This document shows positions 46,001 through 57,021 of a stretch of 64,000 nt of DNA, piece after piece. Position 1 is the stretch's first letter, and each line of letters opens with the position of its first letter. Both the position numbers and the translations under genes were made by a program. The notes under the pieces are model-generated. The model saw only the letters and a program-made list of their open reading frames with translations, ran no database searches and had not been told where the DNA came from. Where the stretch lies: positions 18,471,301 to 18,535,300 of the forward strand of contig CM066325.1 of the NCBI GenBank assembly GCA_033807775.1, in the 5' to 3' direction. Origin of the DNA: Saussurea involucrata (taxonomy: Eukaryota; Streptophyta; Magnoliopsida; Asterales; Asteraceae).

Positions 46001-46774
46001 GGTACAACTTGATCCGACAAACAAAGATATCATGTAACAGATTGCTTGAAACAGATCGAAGAGAACAAAAAAGCAAAAAGAGAGAGCATATAATAAATAA
46101 CCTGCTAAGGATTTCCACAGAAGGCTCAACGACCTTTTTTTTAAGCCAGGCACCTATTCCTTGTAATCCAGATCGTCTCAGCAGATCCACCATTTTTAGA
46201 AACAAAAAAGCTTTATTCCAGCTTGTTTTGCTTTCAAGTTCTTATTACTGATCAATCAAAGATGAGAGCATAATCAAACCTCTGGTTCTCAATCAAACGA
46301 CTGATAGACTAACAATTTGATGGCGTGAACCCAAATCATGATGTGTTTGAGGGAGGAGATTCTGAACCCTAACTCTTGATTTTATATGCATTTCAGGAAG
46401 AAAGCTTGCAATACGGAAGGTATGGTCAAGACTGACGAGGTAGAAGAAAGGGTATGGCTTTGTGGGTATGGTGTGTTAGTACTCTGAGAGTATGGTGGTG
46501 AGGGGTGACGTGAAGAGGTAAATCTTCCAGGAAGAAAGCGTATGGCTTGTAGATCGGTATGGGCTGAGAACATATGGTATGGGGTAAGACGTGAATTAGT
46601 AGAAGGGGCCAGTCCTTTCTTTTTTTTTAAAATCAAAAAGTTTTCAACTTGTACATTGTGCACTCTTACTTGTAATTAAGAGTTTTTGATTTTTATGCTT
46701 AAAAGTCTTGTACTCAATGCAAAAGAACTTGTATTTAAGACTTTAGGTGTATATGCTTATATATGTAGTATAGA
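43064..46774 (-). mobile_element. Helitron, non-autonomous, inserted in a (TA)n tract
   Basis: On the minus strand the element begins A|TCTATACTACATATATAAG at 46774. It ends with the hairpin CCCGGTGC-ATT-GCACGGG, ten bases and CTAG|T at 43064. A 5' TC, a 3' CTRR with a hairpin about 10 nt before it, and insertion between A and T are the Helitron signature. The 3711-bp body has no Rep/helicase gene. A short exon-like minus-strand segment near 46105-46194 (MVDLLRRSGLQGIGAWLKKK, followed by a GTTATT splice-donor-like site) is unrecognised and might be captured host sequence. The remainder is AT-rich. Confidence 0.78.
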
Positions 46775-46795
46775 TATATATATATATATATATAT

Positions 46796-47075
46796 TGTTA
46801 AGTCTAAAATATGTCTTCAAGATTTAATGATAAAGTCAAAGTCAATGTATTATGTGTTTGTGAAAGTCAAACTTAGCTTAATGTCTTGTATAGATCTTAG
46901 GTATAAATAGCTTTGTTTTGACTAATCATGTAACAATCTAACTAACTAAGAGAGCATAACTCATATCTTGTAAAATATAGAGAGCTAATAATACAATATC
47001 TACTTTCTCTCTCTATACACTCTCTCTCTAGATCTTGTGTGAATTCTTGGTTGATTGATCATATTGGGACACACA
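46796..47075 (+). repeat. 5' LTR of the gag-only retrotransposon
   Basis: The LTR starts TGTTAAGTCTAAAATATG and ends GGGACACACA. GGTATAAATAGC at about 46899 is a clear TATA box (TATAAATA), so transcription should start near 46930. It differs from the 3' LTR by two transitions and two short indels. Confidence 0.93.
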
Positions 47076-47077
47076 AT

Positions 47078-47089
47078 TGGTATCAGAGC
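47078..47089 (+). promoter_or_regulatory. Primer-binding site (iMet tRNA)
   Basis: TGGTATCAGAGC lies two bases after the 5' LTR, complementary to the 3' end of the initiator-methionine tRNA. Confidence 0.95.
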
Positions 47090-47588
47090 AAGTTATTGAA
47101 GATCTGCTGAAGAATTTGCACGATTTGAGATCAAAATTGTTAGGTTTTTGAGGAAAATCGATTGATTTTCTCGATTTTTTCAAGAAAATCTCTTTTTCTC
47201 AAAATCTTGCAATTGTTGAGATTAATTCGACTGGAATTTGAATTCGTCGTATTAGGAATCTGTTTTGGAACAATCCTTATTCAAGATTCGAAGGCTAATT
47301 TCAAAGATTTGGAGTTCAATTTGAAGAAATTTGAGTTTTCTGTTCGGTTCGATCGTATCGTCTGGTTGGTCATTCAGATTTTGATTCAGTGTTTTTCAGC
47401 GAAATTGGTTCACATAATCTTGTTAGAAACCATTTTTCTAACATCTCTGCAAAATTTGGAAGCTTAATTCGAAGATTTGATGGAGATTTGAAGAGATTTT
47501 TGTGTTTGATCATCTTGTTGCATCAGATCTGAAATTTGCGTCAGTTCATATCTGGTTTGAGCCATACTCAGCTGGAGTAAAATTGATA

Positions 47589-47749
47589 TTTGCGCCACCT
47601 CCTTGTGATACTTTGCGCCACCTACATAACTCACTTTGCGCCACCCACTATATCAAATTTGCGCCACCTACTATATCAAATTTGCGCCACCCACTATATC
47701 AAATTTGCGCCACCTACTATGTCAAATTTGCGCCACCCACTATATCAAA
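47589..47749 (+). repeat. 23-bp tandem repeat in the retrotransposon leader
   Basis: Seven copies of TTTGCGCCACCCACTATATC+AAA-type units occur at exact 23-bp spacing. The first two are more diverged, the last five nearly identical, alternating CCC and CCT. Isolated TTTGCGCCA words recur at about 47933, 47965 and 48048. As 23 is not a multiple of three, it is unlikely to be selected as protein. Confidence 0.93.
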
Positions 47750-48806
47750 ATTTGCTGGATTTAATTTTGAGCTGTATGTGTGTATGCTTGAGCGATGTGT
47801 GTGTGAGTTTGGGGTGCGTGTGTTTTAATTTTGAGCAATGTGTGTGTGTGTGTGTTTACAATGTTTACGTGATTAATATGTAAGCTGTGTGTGTATGTTT
47901 GAGTTGTGTATGTGTGTGTTTCTTGTTTGTATTTTGCGCCATTCACTGATCAAGAGAACTACAACTTTGCGCCATCAACTAAGTCAGATTTGATTCACCT
48001 GCTATTCATAATTTGCATCACCTACAGCTCAAGAAATCCTATTGATTTTGCGCCATGAACAGCAGCTAACTCAAAGCACTCACAACCTTCTTCCATAAAG
48101 CTCACCAGAATTTTCGCCGGAAAACGTTTATCGCCGGAAAAAGTGGGTCTTCGAAAATCGTCGTGTGATCGAGATTTGTTCATTGCATTAGATTGGTATT
48201 CTAATAACGATCTCAACGCAACAAAAATCAGCGATTTTCGTCGAGAAACGAAGAAGATATCAACGTTTAAAGTTTTCGTTCGGTTTTAATCGAAAACATT
48301 CGGTTGCTTCGTTTGAGAGTTTGAAAGCGTGTTTTGAGTTCTAATCAGTTAAGGGAGCTTAAGGGATCATAAACGAACAGTTTTGGTCGAAAAGTTTGAT
48401 TCCATATCGACTTTTGCAGATTGGGTTTCAATGAAGATGATGATGAATAGTAAACTAACGGGGTTTCTTTAGTTTCGTTAGTTTTGTGACATTTTTGGTC
48501 CTTTTCCCGTTAGAGTCGTTAGTTTTGTTACAATTTTAGTCCTTGTAGTTTATAGTTTAGAATTTTACATTTTTAGTTCCTATATTTTTACCTGCTTTTA
48601 CTCATAACTGATAAATTTTTCTTGTATTTTGCAGGTTTGACGATTAAAGTCCAACATATCCGCGTAAACTTTTCAGAATTAATTTTTTGGAAGACAAATT
48701 TCTAATTTGTTTTTCAGATTTTATTTTTGAAATTTTTTCTGACTTTAATTGTTCGATTTTTCAGTAGATATTTTTCATTATAAAGATCTTTTATAGTCAA
48801 GCAAAC

Positions 48807-50334
48807 ATGAACCTTCCACCAGTGCTGGTCAAAGATTCTGATTTTGAACAATGGAGAGTTGCGTTCATCGAGTTTATTGCAAGTAGAGAAAACAGAGTGA
48901 ATATAATGCGATCTCTTACTGAGGGTCAATTTGTCAAACCTTATGTAGAGATTCCAGCAACCGCTACTGTTCCGGCTTCAAGGACTCTCAAAAATGTTAA
49001 TGATTATACGCCTGAAGAGAATTTGAGATTTCAAGGGGATAGAGAAGTAAAGGCCTTTCTTATACAATCTCTCCCGAATTACATCTACAACCAAATTGAT
49101 TGTTTCAAGAATAATCCGACGATGATGTGGTCACAACTTGAAAAGATAATGCTAGGATCGGCGGTTGCTACTCAGCTAAGACAGACAAGATTTATGAACA
49201 ATTTTGAAGTTGCATTTACAAAGAGAAAGGAAGAAGAAAAGAAAGTCGAGAAAAAAGACACGGAACAGAACATGTCAAAGGCTGAAAATAAAGATCTTAA
49301 GGAAAAAGGTCATTGAGCTTACAAAGAAGTTGTCTGACATGGAAAAGCTGCTTAAAGTAGAAAGAGAGGATTTCAGAAAAGAAAGAACTAATCGGTTAAA
49401 TGACAAAAATTGCTATGAAAAGCAAATTCTTTCTCTTTCTCATAAAGTTTCTGAACTTGAAAAGACTTCAATTTCTGAGAAGAAAGAAAATGAAGAAAAG
49501 AAAGCTCTTGAACTCAGATGCAGAAAACTTTCCAAACAAAGTTCAAACTTTGAGAAGGTTTTATTTCTTGAAAAAGAGAAATTGGAGAAGGAAAGACTTG
49601 AATTTGAAAATAAAAGGAAAGTCTTTGAAGCGAACAATGAGAAATTGTCAAAGCAAATTTCTGAGCTTAAAAAAGAATTAGATGAAGAAAGACAAGAGCT
49701 GGAAAAGAGAAAGAAAGCTGACTTTCAGGCCAGGAGCGTTAAAGATGAATTTTCTGTTGAAAGGAAGATTTTTCAGCAAGAAATACGAAAGCTCACAAAG
49801 AATTTGGCTGTGTTATCGACTGATATCATGAAAGAGAAGAGGGTGAATTGTGACATTCAGAAGAAGCTTGATTTGGTGACCAATGAACGGAATGACTTAT
49901 CTTACAAAGTGAAGTCATTTAACAAATCCAAAAGCTATTCAGAATGTCCGATTCGACCGTCTAATCTTTTCTATGATCATTCAGTGGGTAATTCTTCCAA
50001 GAATCAATCTGTTGATTATCCTTCATACAAGAAAGTCAATATGCAATGGAGAGTAAAAGGTACAACTCCTGAAAAAGATGTACCAATATCATCGGTTCCT
50101 AACAAGAACATTAAACTGAAAGGTAAATCTTTTGTTAAACCTGATTCAATATATTCCGCAAATAATTTAATCAGGTTTGCACAAAAGAAAATTTGTTGTT
50201 CTTATTGTGGAACTAATGATTTTGTTAAAAATGATAATGCTCAATATTGGTACGGTACTTATCATTTTCCTTCTTATAGAGCTCCGCTTAACAAGCTAGG
50301 ACCCAAGACACGTTGGGTACCAAAATTTACTTAA
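48807..50334 (+). pseudogene. Copia-type gag with long coiled coil, one frameshift
   Basis: MNLPPVLVKDSDFEQWRVAF opens a gag domain of about 150 residues (LIQSLPNYIYNQIDCF, MMWSQLEKIMLGSA). The frame is lost in the purine run near 49300-49306 and stops at 49316. The +1 frame is open to 50334 and continues the protein: a 250-residue Lys/Glu coiled coil (KLSDMEKLLKVERE, ELKKELDEERQELEKR), then a degenerate zinc-knuckle-like ICCSYCGTND lacking the usual His/Cys pair, and the terminal LGPKTRWVPKFT. The shift may be a one-base mutation or a programmed slip. Confidence 0.82.
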
Positions 50335-50984
50335 TTTGTTTTGCAGATTTAGAAGCAAAGCGTTGAACTCTCGGAAGAAGAATACTTGTGCCATTAAGGG
50401 GGAGAAAAGAGATATTGGCTTTTGAACATATCAGTTCAAAACCCGTGCTTCAACGACAATGGCTTCTGAACAATTCAGTTCAGGACCCGTACTTCAAAGA
50501 TTAAGACTTCGAAACAACGCAGTTTAGAACTCATACTTTTCAGGTGATATCCTTAACTGTCACATCTTTCAATTCAAGGAACAAGTGGTGAAAGGTAACA
50601 TTGCATTATGTTTCATTTCTACTGCTTTGAAAATTTGAATCTCAACAAATTTAATTCAATGAGATGAAATTTTTCAATTTTCATTCAATTAATTAAATGT
50701 GTGCTAAAAGATGATTTTACAAGTATTGTTGTATCATCTGCGTTTTATTTGCTTCAACTTTCGCTTCTGAAATAAATCGAAAGGTCAGCAAAACATGAAT
50801 GAAATTTTGATATATGCGCAAAATTGTGTAAATCTAGACTTATATAGAATACGATGCTCACAAAGCCTAATTGTCAGAATGAAGAATGGAAATGAAAATA
50901 TGAGGGAAGCACAAAGTTTTATAACCAAGTGATTGAAATGCAATAAAAAAAAATAAAAATAAAAAATCATTAGGTTTGAAAGTT

Positions 50985-51262
50985 TGTGCCTGTGGCCTAT
51001 CTGGTTTGGGAGATTAAGTCCCAAGGGGTACTCGATACCTAGCCCATAAGATCAACTGGTCTGGGATTGGCTGACCCAAATCCTGTTATAGAACCAGATA
51101 GAAAGTCATGTCCTACTGGTACAGATGGGATTAGGATATATCGATGTTGCCTTTCTGGTTTGGGAGAGTAAGTTCCAAGGGGTGCTCGACACCTAACCCC
51201 TAAGGCCAACTGGTCTGGGATTGGCTGACCCAAATCCTGCTATAGAACCGGATAGAAAGTTA
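50985..51262 (+). repeat. Diverged direct duplication in the retrotransposon 3' non-coding region
   Basis: Two copies of about 110 bp sharing CTGGTTTGGGAGA, CCAAGGGGT, and ACTGGTCTGGGATTGGCTGA lie about 167 bp apart (50996 and 51163). A further short triple repeat, AAAATAAAAGATGCCAATG, follows at 51300-51370. Confidence 0.85.
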
Positions 51263-52270
51263 CGTTTACGGTGTATCTTAGTCTTAATAAACCTGTTGAT
51301 AAAAAGATGCCAATGTGCACAAAATAAAAGATGCCAATGTGCACAAAATAAAAGATGCCAATGAGCACACATCTCTTATATCTTGGGGAAATAACAATGT
51401 CGCGATAAACTTATAAATTTGTGGAAATTCTGATTTCAATCATATAGTGTGAGTAAGAGCAAAGTATTCTTATAGGTTTCAGAAGTACATTTGATTGTTG
51501 CAAATCATATTTCGCATGCTAGCACACCAAATAGATTTAATAAAGGGGTTGAAACTGAACATTTTTAACTTGATATGCAATGATGTCTTGTATTTGAATC
51601 CAAACACATGCATTTGATTTCATTTGATTGAAAAATCTGTTAAATTTCATTAAGTTGGATTTCTTTTGTAAAGTTTTCAAATGATCAAATGGTAGTAGTT
51701 ATAAAATGTAGTTCAATGAATTTTTTTTTTCTTTTTCTTTGAATAAAATTTTCAACTACTGTGCCTAAATGAAATATATGCATATTTTCAGGGGGAGAAA
51801 ACAAATTGCTCCAGAATTCTTAGTTTGAGGGGGAGCAAGATTGTTCATTAAGGAGGAGATTGTTCGTGATACTCCGAGACACGACTGAAATTGAAAACAG
51901 TTTTCGATGATTTTGATGCTCACTTTCATCGAAAAAGGGGGAGAAATGTTTAATTCAATTTCATGTCAAAGAGCTTTTAAGTCAAAGATTCGATTTCATG
52001 ACAGGGAGAGAAATGTTTAAAGAAGATTCCGTTTCAAGATAGAAAAAAGGGGAGAATTCTTCTTCAAGAGTTTAAGAAAAATCGATTGATCATCCTGTGA
52101 TCTTTTTTTCTTAAATTTGTGTTTATCAGTACCAAAGTGCCTTGTGTGAAGAAACAAATTCTCCAAATCGAAGAAAGAAAATCTCCGCCAGATCCCCGTC
52201 TGAAGATTTTGTGACAAGTTGACTTTGACAAGCCAAAGACTGCTGTTCTCAAAATGATTAAATCTTGAAT

Positions 52271-52283
52271 CCAAGGGGGAGAT
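52271..52283 (+). promoter_or_regulatory. Polypurine tract before the 3' LTR
   Basis: CCAAGGGGGAGAT abuts TGTTAAG of the 3' LTR, the position of the plus-strand primer. Similar tracts occur upstream at about 50396, 51790, 51829, 51937 and 52046. Confidence 0.9.
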
Positions 52284-52560
52284 TGTTAAGTCTAAAACAT
52301 GTCTTCAAGATTTAATGATAAAGTCAAAGTCAAAGTCAATGTATTATGTGTTTGTGAAAGTCAAACTTAGCTTAATGTCTTGTATAGATCTTAGGTATAA
52401 ATAGCTTTGTTTTGACTAATCATGTAACAATCTAACTAACTAAGAGAGCATAACTCATATCTTGTAAAATACAGAGAGCTAATAATACAATATCTACTTT
52501 CTCTCTCTACACTCTCTCTCTAGATCTTGTGTGAATTCTTGGTTGATTGATCATATTGGG

Positions 52561-52567
<7 letters not shown>
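52284..52567 (+). repeat. 3' LTR of the gag-only retrotransposon
   Basis: The 284-bp LTR is like the 5' copy, with two transitions, an extra 6-bp GTCAAA unit and a missing 2-bp TA. It runs directly into (CA)n(TA)n, so its exact end is blurred. Confidence 0.92.
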
Positions 52568-52604
<37 letters not shown>

Positions 52605-52782
52605 CGGGTTCATCGGGTTGGGTTGGGTTCAAATTATCGTAACCCGATATCAACCCAATACATACGGTTTGAAGATTTTACAACTCGATTGGACATCGGG
52701 TTGCTTCGGGTTGGGTTTTTCCACGTCGGGTTGGGTTGGATTGATCGGGTTGGTCGGGTTTTTGAGCACCCCTAGCTGTTGG

Positions 52783-53199
52783 AGCAAAAGTATAGCCTAA
52801 AATCCCCGTATTCTCCATTTTCTACAAAATGAGAAATCATGGTCTTAGACATTTTGATAATAGATCAATTATTTTTTTATTATATGGACTTCACAAAACT
52901 AATTTATTATCTATTTTTCAAAAACTTCGAATACATTTTGTTTATACCTTACAAAACTAATTACTATTTACGATTCATTTTTGGCATCAAATCACAAGAA
53001 TTTCTAACAAGAAAAAAACCCCAATATTTTTCATTCTTGAGACATGATCGATCATTGATCCAGACTCCATCCACCATTTGTACAGTAGTAGTTCACAGTA
53101 ACCTCTCTCCTCTCTTCCATTTGACTCCAATTCCACCATTTTCAGCAACCCCTAATTTCACCTAAAACCCCCACAAAAAGCTTCAATTTTGCAGACAAG
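52783..53199 (+). promoter_or_regulatory. Promoter and 5' UTR region of SEC23
   Basis: Only about 425 bp separate the hAT element from the SEC23 ATG. CT-rich leader-like sequence occupies about 53075-53199. No convincing TATA box is seen close to it. Confidence 0.4.
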
Positions 53200-56100
53200 A
53201 TGTCGACGGAGATGGCGAACACCGATCCAGAAGGAATCGACGGAGTTCGTATGACCTGGAACGCCTGGCCTCGCACAAAAGTTGAAGCTAGCAAGTGCGT
53301 GATCCCAATCGCCGCCTCGATCTCTCCGATCCGCCCTAATCCTCTCATTCCGACCAATCCGTACGCACCACTCCGATGCAAAACCTGCTCCGCCGTGCTT
53401 AACCCCTTCTGTCGCGTCGACTTCTCCGCCCTCCTCTGGATCTGCCCACTCTGCTTTCAACGCAACCACTTTCCTCATCATTTCTCCGGTATTTCCGAAA
53501 CTAACGTTCCCGCTGAACTCTATCCTCAATACACCACTATCGAATACACACTCCCCAATCACGATGTTCATCACACTCTTCCTCCACCTGTTTATGTATT
53601 CGTGCTCGATACGTGTATGATCGAGGAGGAATTAGGGTTTGCCAAATCGGCGTTACAACAGGCGCTTGAATTCTTGCCGGAGAACGCTTTGGTAGGGTTT
53701 GTTTCGTTTGGAACGCAGGTTCAGGTTCATGAATTAGGGTATGCTGATATGTCTAAGGTTTATGTGTTTCGAGGATCGAAAGAGATGAGCAAAGATCAGG
53801 TTTTGGATCAATTGGGGTTAGGTGGAGGTTTTGCCGGTGGCCGGAGAGTTGGTGGTGTACCAGGGCAGGGGTTTCAGAAAGGGCCAATACAAGGTGGTGG
53901 GTTTCCTAACTCCGGCGTATCAAGGTTCTTACTCCCTGCTTCTGAGGGTGCATACATTATCCATTCGGTGAGTTATTATTATTATTATGACATCGATTTA
54001 GATTCAAACAATTCGTTTCAATTTGATGCTTATTGGAGTGATAATTCAGCTTTTGGAGGAACTAGGCACGGATCAATGGCCTGTTGCTCCTGGTAATCGA
54101 TCATTGCGGTGCACTGGGGTGGCACTGAGTGTTGCAGCAGGTTTGCTTGGGGCTTGCTTGCCTGGTACTGGTGCTCGAATGGTAGCGTTAGTTGGGGGTC
54201 CATGCACCGAAGGCCCTGGTTCGGTAAGCTCTTTGGCAATCAAGTAACTAGATTTAAGATTTTACTTGCAAATGCTGTTTATGAATGCGATTCGACCAGT
54301 CATCATTTCTTTAATTTATATTAGTTGTAGTTATTATTTCCCCGAAGGCTGCCTTGTGTTGCCATTGTTTCCCTGATCTCTGAAAGAATCAGCAGGGTTA
54401 TACTGTTATACTTATACAGTTGTATTCATGGAATTATGGTGAGGGAATATGTTTCACCATTTTCTTATGGCAAATGGGTTTTCATTGGAACTTGCATTTT
54501 GCAATTTGGCAACGCCTTTTTTTCCTGTGGTTGCATTTCTTTTCCAAAATTTATCTATTCTACTGATCATTGTAAACTGTAAACGAATCTATTTGAGATT
54601 TGAATGACACCTTTCAAATCCCATCTAAGCTTCATAATTTTTTGATTTTCAGATAATATCTAAAGATCTTTCAGATCCGGTTCGTTCGCATAAAGATCTG
54701 GACAAGGATGCAGCACCATATTTTAGAAAAGCAGTTCAGTTTTACGAGGAACTTGCAAAGCAGATGGTGAGCCAGGGTCATGTTTTGGACGTTTTTGCTT
54801 CTGCACTTGACCAGGTAGAAAGAACTCTCATTTATCTAGATTCTGCTATTCTTTCTGCACCTAGCTTTTTTAGCTGTTTGTAAACTAATGGAGTTTTTAT
54901 ATTATTAGGTTGGGGTTGCAGAGATGAAGGTTGTTATTGAAAGAACCGGTGGCCTTGTTGTTCTAGCTGAAAGTTTTGGTCATTCAGTTTTCAAAGATTC
55001 ATTCAAGCGTGTTTTTGAGAAGGGGGAAGAGTCTCTTGGCCTTGCCCATAAGTGAGTATTCTCAGATGCCAGTTATATTCATATATCATGATTTTGTATC
55101 TTTATGAAACTCATCACTAATTTATTACTTTCAGTGGCACACTTGAAATAAACTGTTCGAAGGATATTAAGATTCAGGGGATCATTGGACCTTGCACCTC
55201 CTTGGACAAGGTCATTTACTAAATCTTAGTTGGAAGTAGAAATTGATTATTGACTAAAACCATTTTTTTGATGATTATTTTGCTCTCTGAAATCGTGTTT
55301 ACTTGCAGAAAGGACCTGCTGTTGCGAGCACAACGATTGGACAAGGGAATACCACAGCTTGGAAGTTGTGTGGACTGGATAAAGATACTTGTTTGACCGT
55401 TTTCTTTGATATATCGTCAAGTGACAAAGACCCTTCTGGCAATTTGAATCCACAGTTGTATATACAGACTGTTACAAGGTCAATTAGCGATTTTGTTTGT
55501 CTTTTTCGTTGCCAACAAATCATGTTGTTTTAATCTTTAGATATATTGAAATTTATGGCTCATGTTATTTTGATGCAGTTACCAGAGCGTTGATGGGCAA
55601 GCAAAAATACGAGTTACTACCATTACTAGAAGATGGGTCGAGAGTGCCGTTGTTTCAGAGGTAAAATAGTAAACCCTCGTTCATCGTTTGTTACTCCATT
55701 TAGAGTAATTCTGCAGAAATATCCAACGGCTGAATTTCTTTTCGTATAGTATGTTAGTACTGGTAATATAATCCTTCTTATTAAAGAAAATAATTTAGTA
55801 AGCACGAGAATTAAACAAAATTTATATACATTGCTCACTATGCAATGTATTTTGTATAACTAACGTTTATTCTAGTCTAATTCCCATCGAATATCATGCA
55901 ACACGTAAATGTGGATAATCCTGAATTGTATTTGAAATCTTTTTCACTAAAACATGAATAATATCCGCATATTTTACCACTTTTAAGGGTAAAAGTGTAA
56001 TTTAGTTAATAAAAAAATGTAACAATTACACATTTCTAAAACAATGTGTCTTTTTCATTGTGGACATTTATTTTGGGATAGAGGGAGCATTATAAAATAT

Positions 56101-56990
56101 CCATTTTGATAACTCCAGTCAGCTTGTTTAAGATTGAAATCATACCAACTGAAAATTGTTTTTCACAGGAATTGATGCAAGGTTTTGATCAAGAGGCTGC
56201 TGCTGTAGTAATGGCCAGATTAACTTCTTATAAAATGGAAATGGAGGTAGGAATGCAGCAATTTCCTTGCTTGTTTGTATAGTGTTTCTCTTTTATTTCT
56301 TTTCGTGATTGTTTTTTAGTCCGCTGTTGATGGGTTATTGATAATTTCAGGAAACATTTGATGCAACGAGGTGGTTAGATAGAAACCTCATTCGTCTCTG
56401 TTCTAAATTCGGTGACTACCGAAAAGATGATCCATCCTCGTTTTCTTTAAACCCAAGTTTCTCTTTGTTCCCCCAGTTTATGTTCAATCTTCGAAGATCA
56501 CAATTCGTGCAGGTAAAACTCGGATCTACCCCCACATGCGATATTACTACCGTACCCTTCTCGTAGTCTTTAATCTTGTTAACTGTTCTCCCCTTTTCAT
56601 TTTATATTTTGTCTTTTATGCGGCAGGTGTTCAATAATAGTCCTGATGAAACTGCTTATTTCCGCATAATGCTAAACCGAGAGAGTATAACAAATGCTAC
56701 CGTGATGATTCAACCTTCGTTAATATCATATTCATTTAACTCTCTCCCTTCACCAGCATTGCTTGATGTGGCATCCATTTCGGCTGATCGAATCCTTTTA
56801 CTAGATTCCTACTTTAGTGTTGTTATTTTCCATGGCATGACGATAGCTCAGTGGAGGAACATGGGTTACCAGAATCAGCCAGAACATCAGGTATGTTTTA
56901 CTTTATTTCAGTCTCTCTTTTTTTTTGTAAAATTCTTGAAAGCCCATATTATTCGGGTATGATATGTCATATACGGTTTTTACATATACG

Positions 56991-57021
<31 letters not shown>

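Larger units (their letters stand above)
46796..52567 (+). mobile_element. Young gag-only LTR retrotransposon (TR-GAG-like, copia-type)
   Basis: LTRs of 280 and 284 bp, an iMet primer site, a 1.7-kb leader, a gag gene with coiled coil, about 1.9 kb of non-coding DNA with purine tracts and a PPT before the 3' LTR. No protease, integrase or RT is present, so it must borrow them. The copia-like gag tail (KTRWVPKFT), iMet primer and PPT-LTR junction (GGGGGAGATTGTTAAG) indicate a copia partner. It sits in a TA microsatellite, so the target duplication (TATAT on the left) cannot be confirmed on the right, where CA repeats follow. Confidence 0.88.
42529..52774. mobile_element. hAT-type element, 8-bp TSD GCTGTTGG, enlarged by nested insertions
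   Basis: The termini are TAGGGGTTCTGCTCACGGG and, inverted, TAGGGGTGCTCAAAAACCCG. GCTGTTGG occurs at 42521-42528 and 52775-52782. Subterminal regions are filled with GGGTTGATCGGGTTGG-type repeats on both sides. Once the nested Helitron (43064-46774) and LTR retrotransposon (46796-52567) are taken out, only about 760 bp remain, with no transposase. The original element was therefore a small non-autonomous hAT with an internal (TA)n tract. Confidence 0.88.

Noticed and set aside
45981..46251. Overlapping open frames on both strands inside the Helitron
   Set aside because: The minus-strand one has about 30 exon-like codons that I could not identify; the plus-strand one is its shadow. Not enough for a gene call.
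47502..47883. Plus-strand frames rich in FAPPTISNLRH repeats
   Set aside because: Created by the 23-bp leader repeat being read in all three frames; not a protein.
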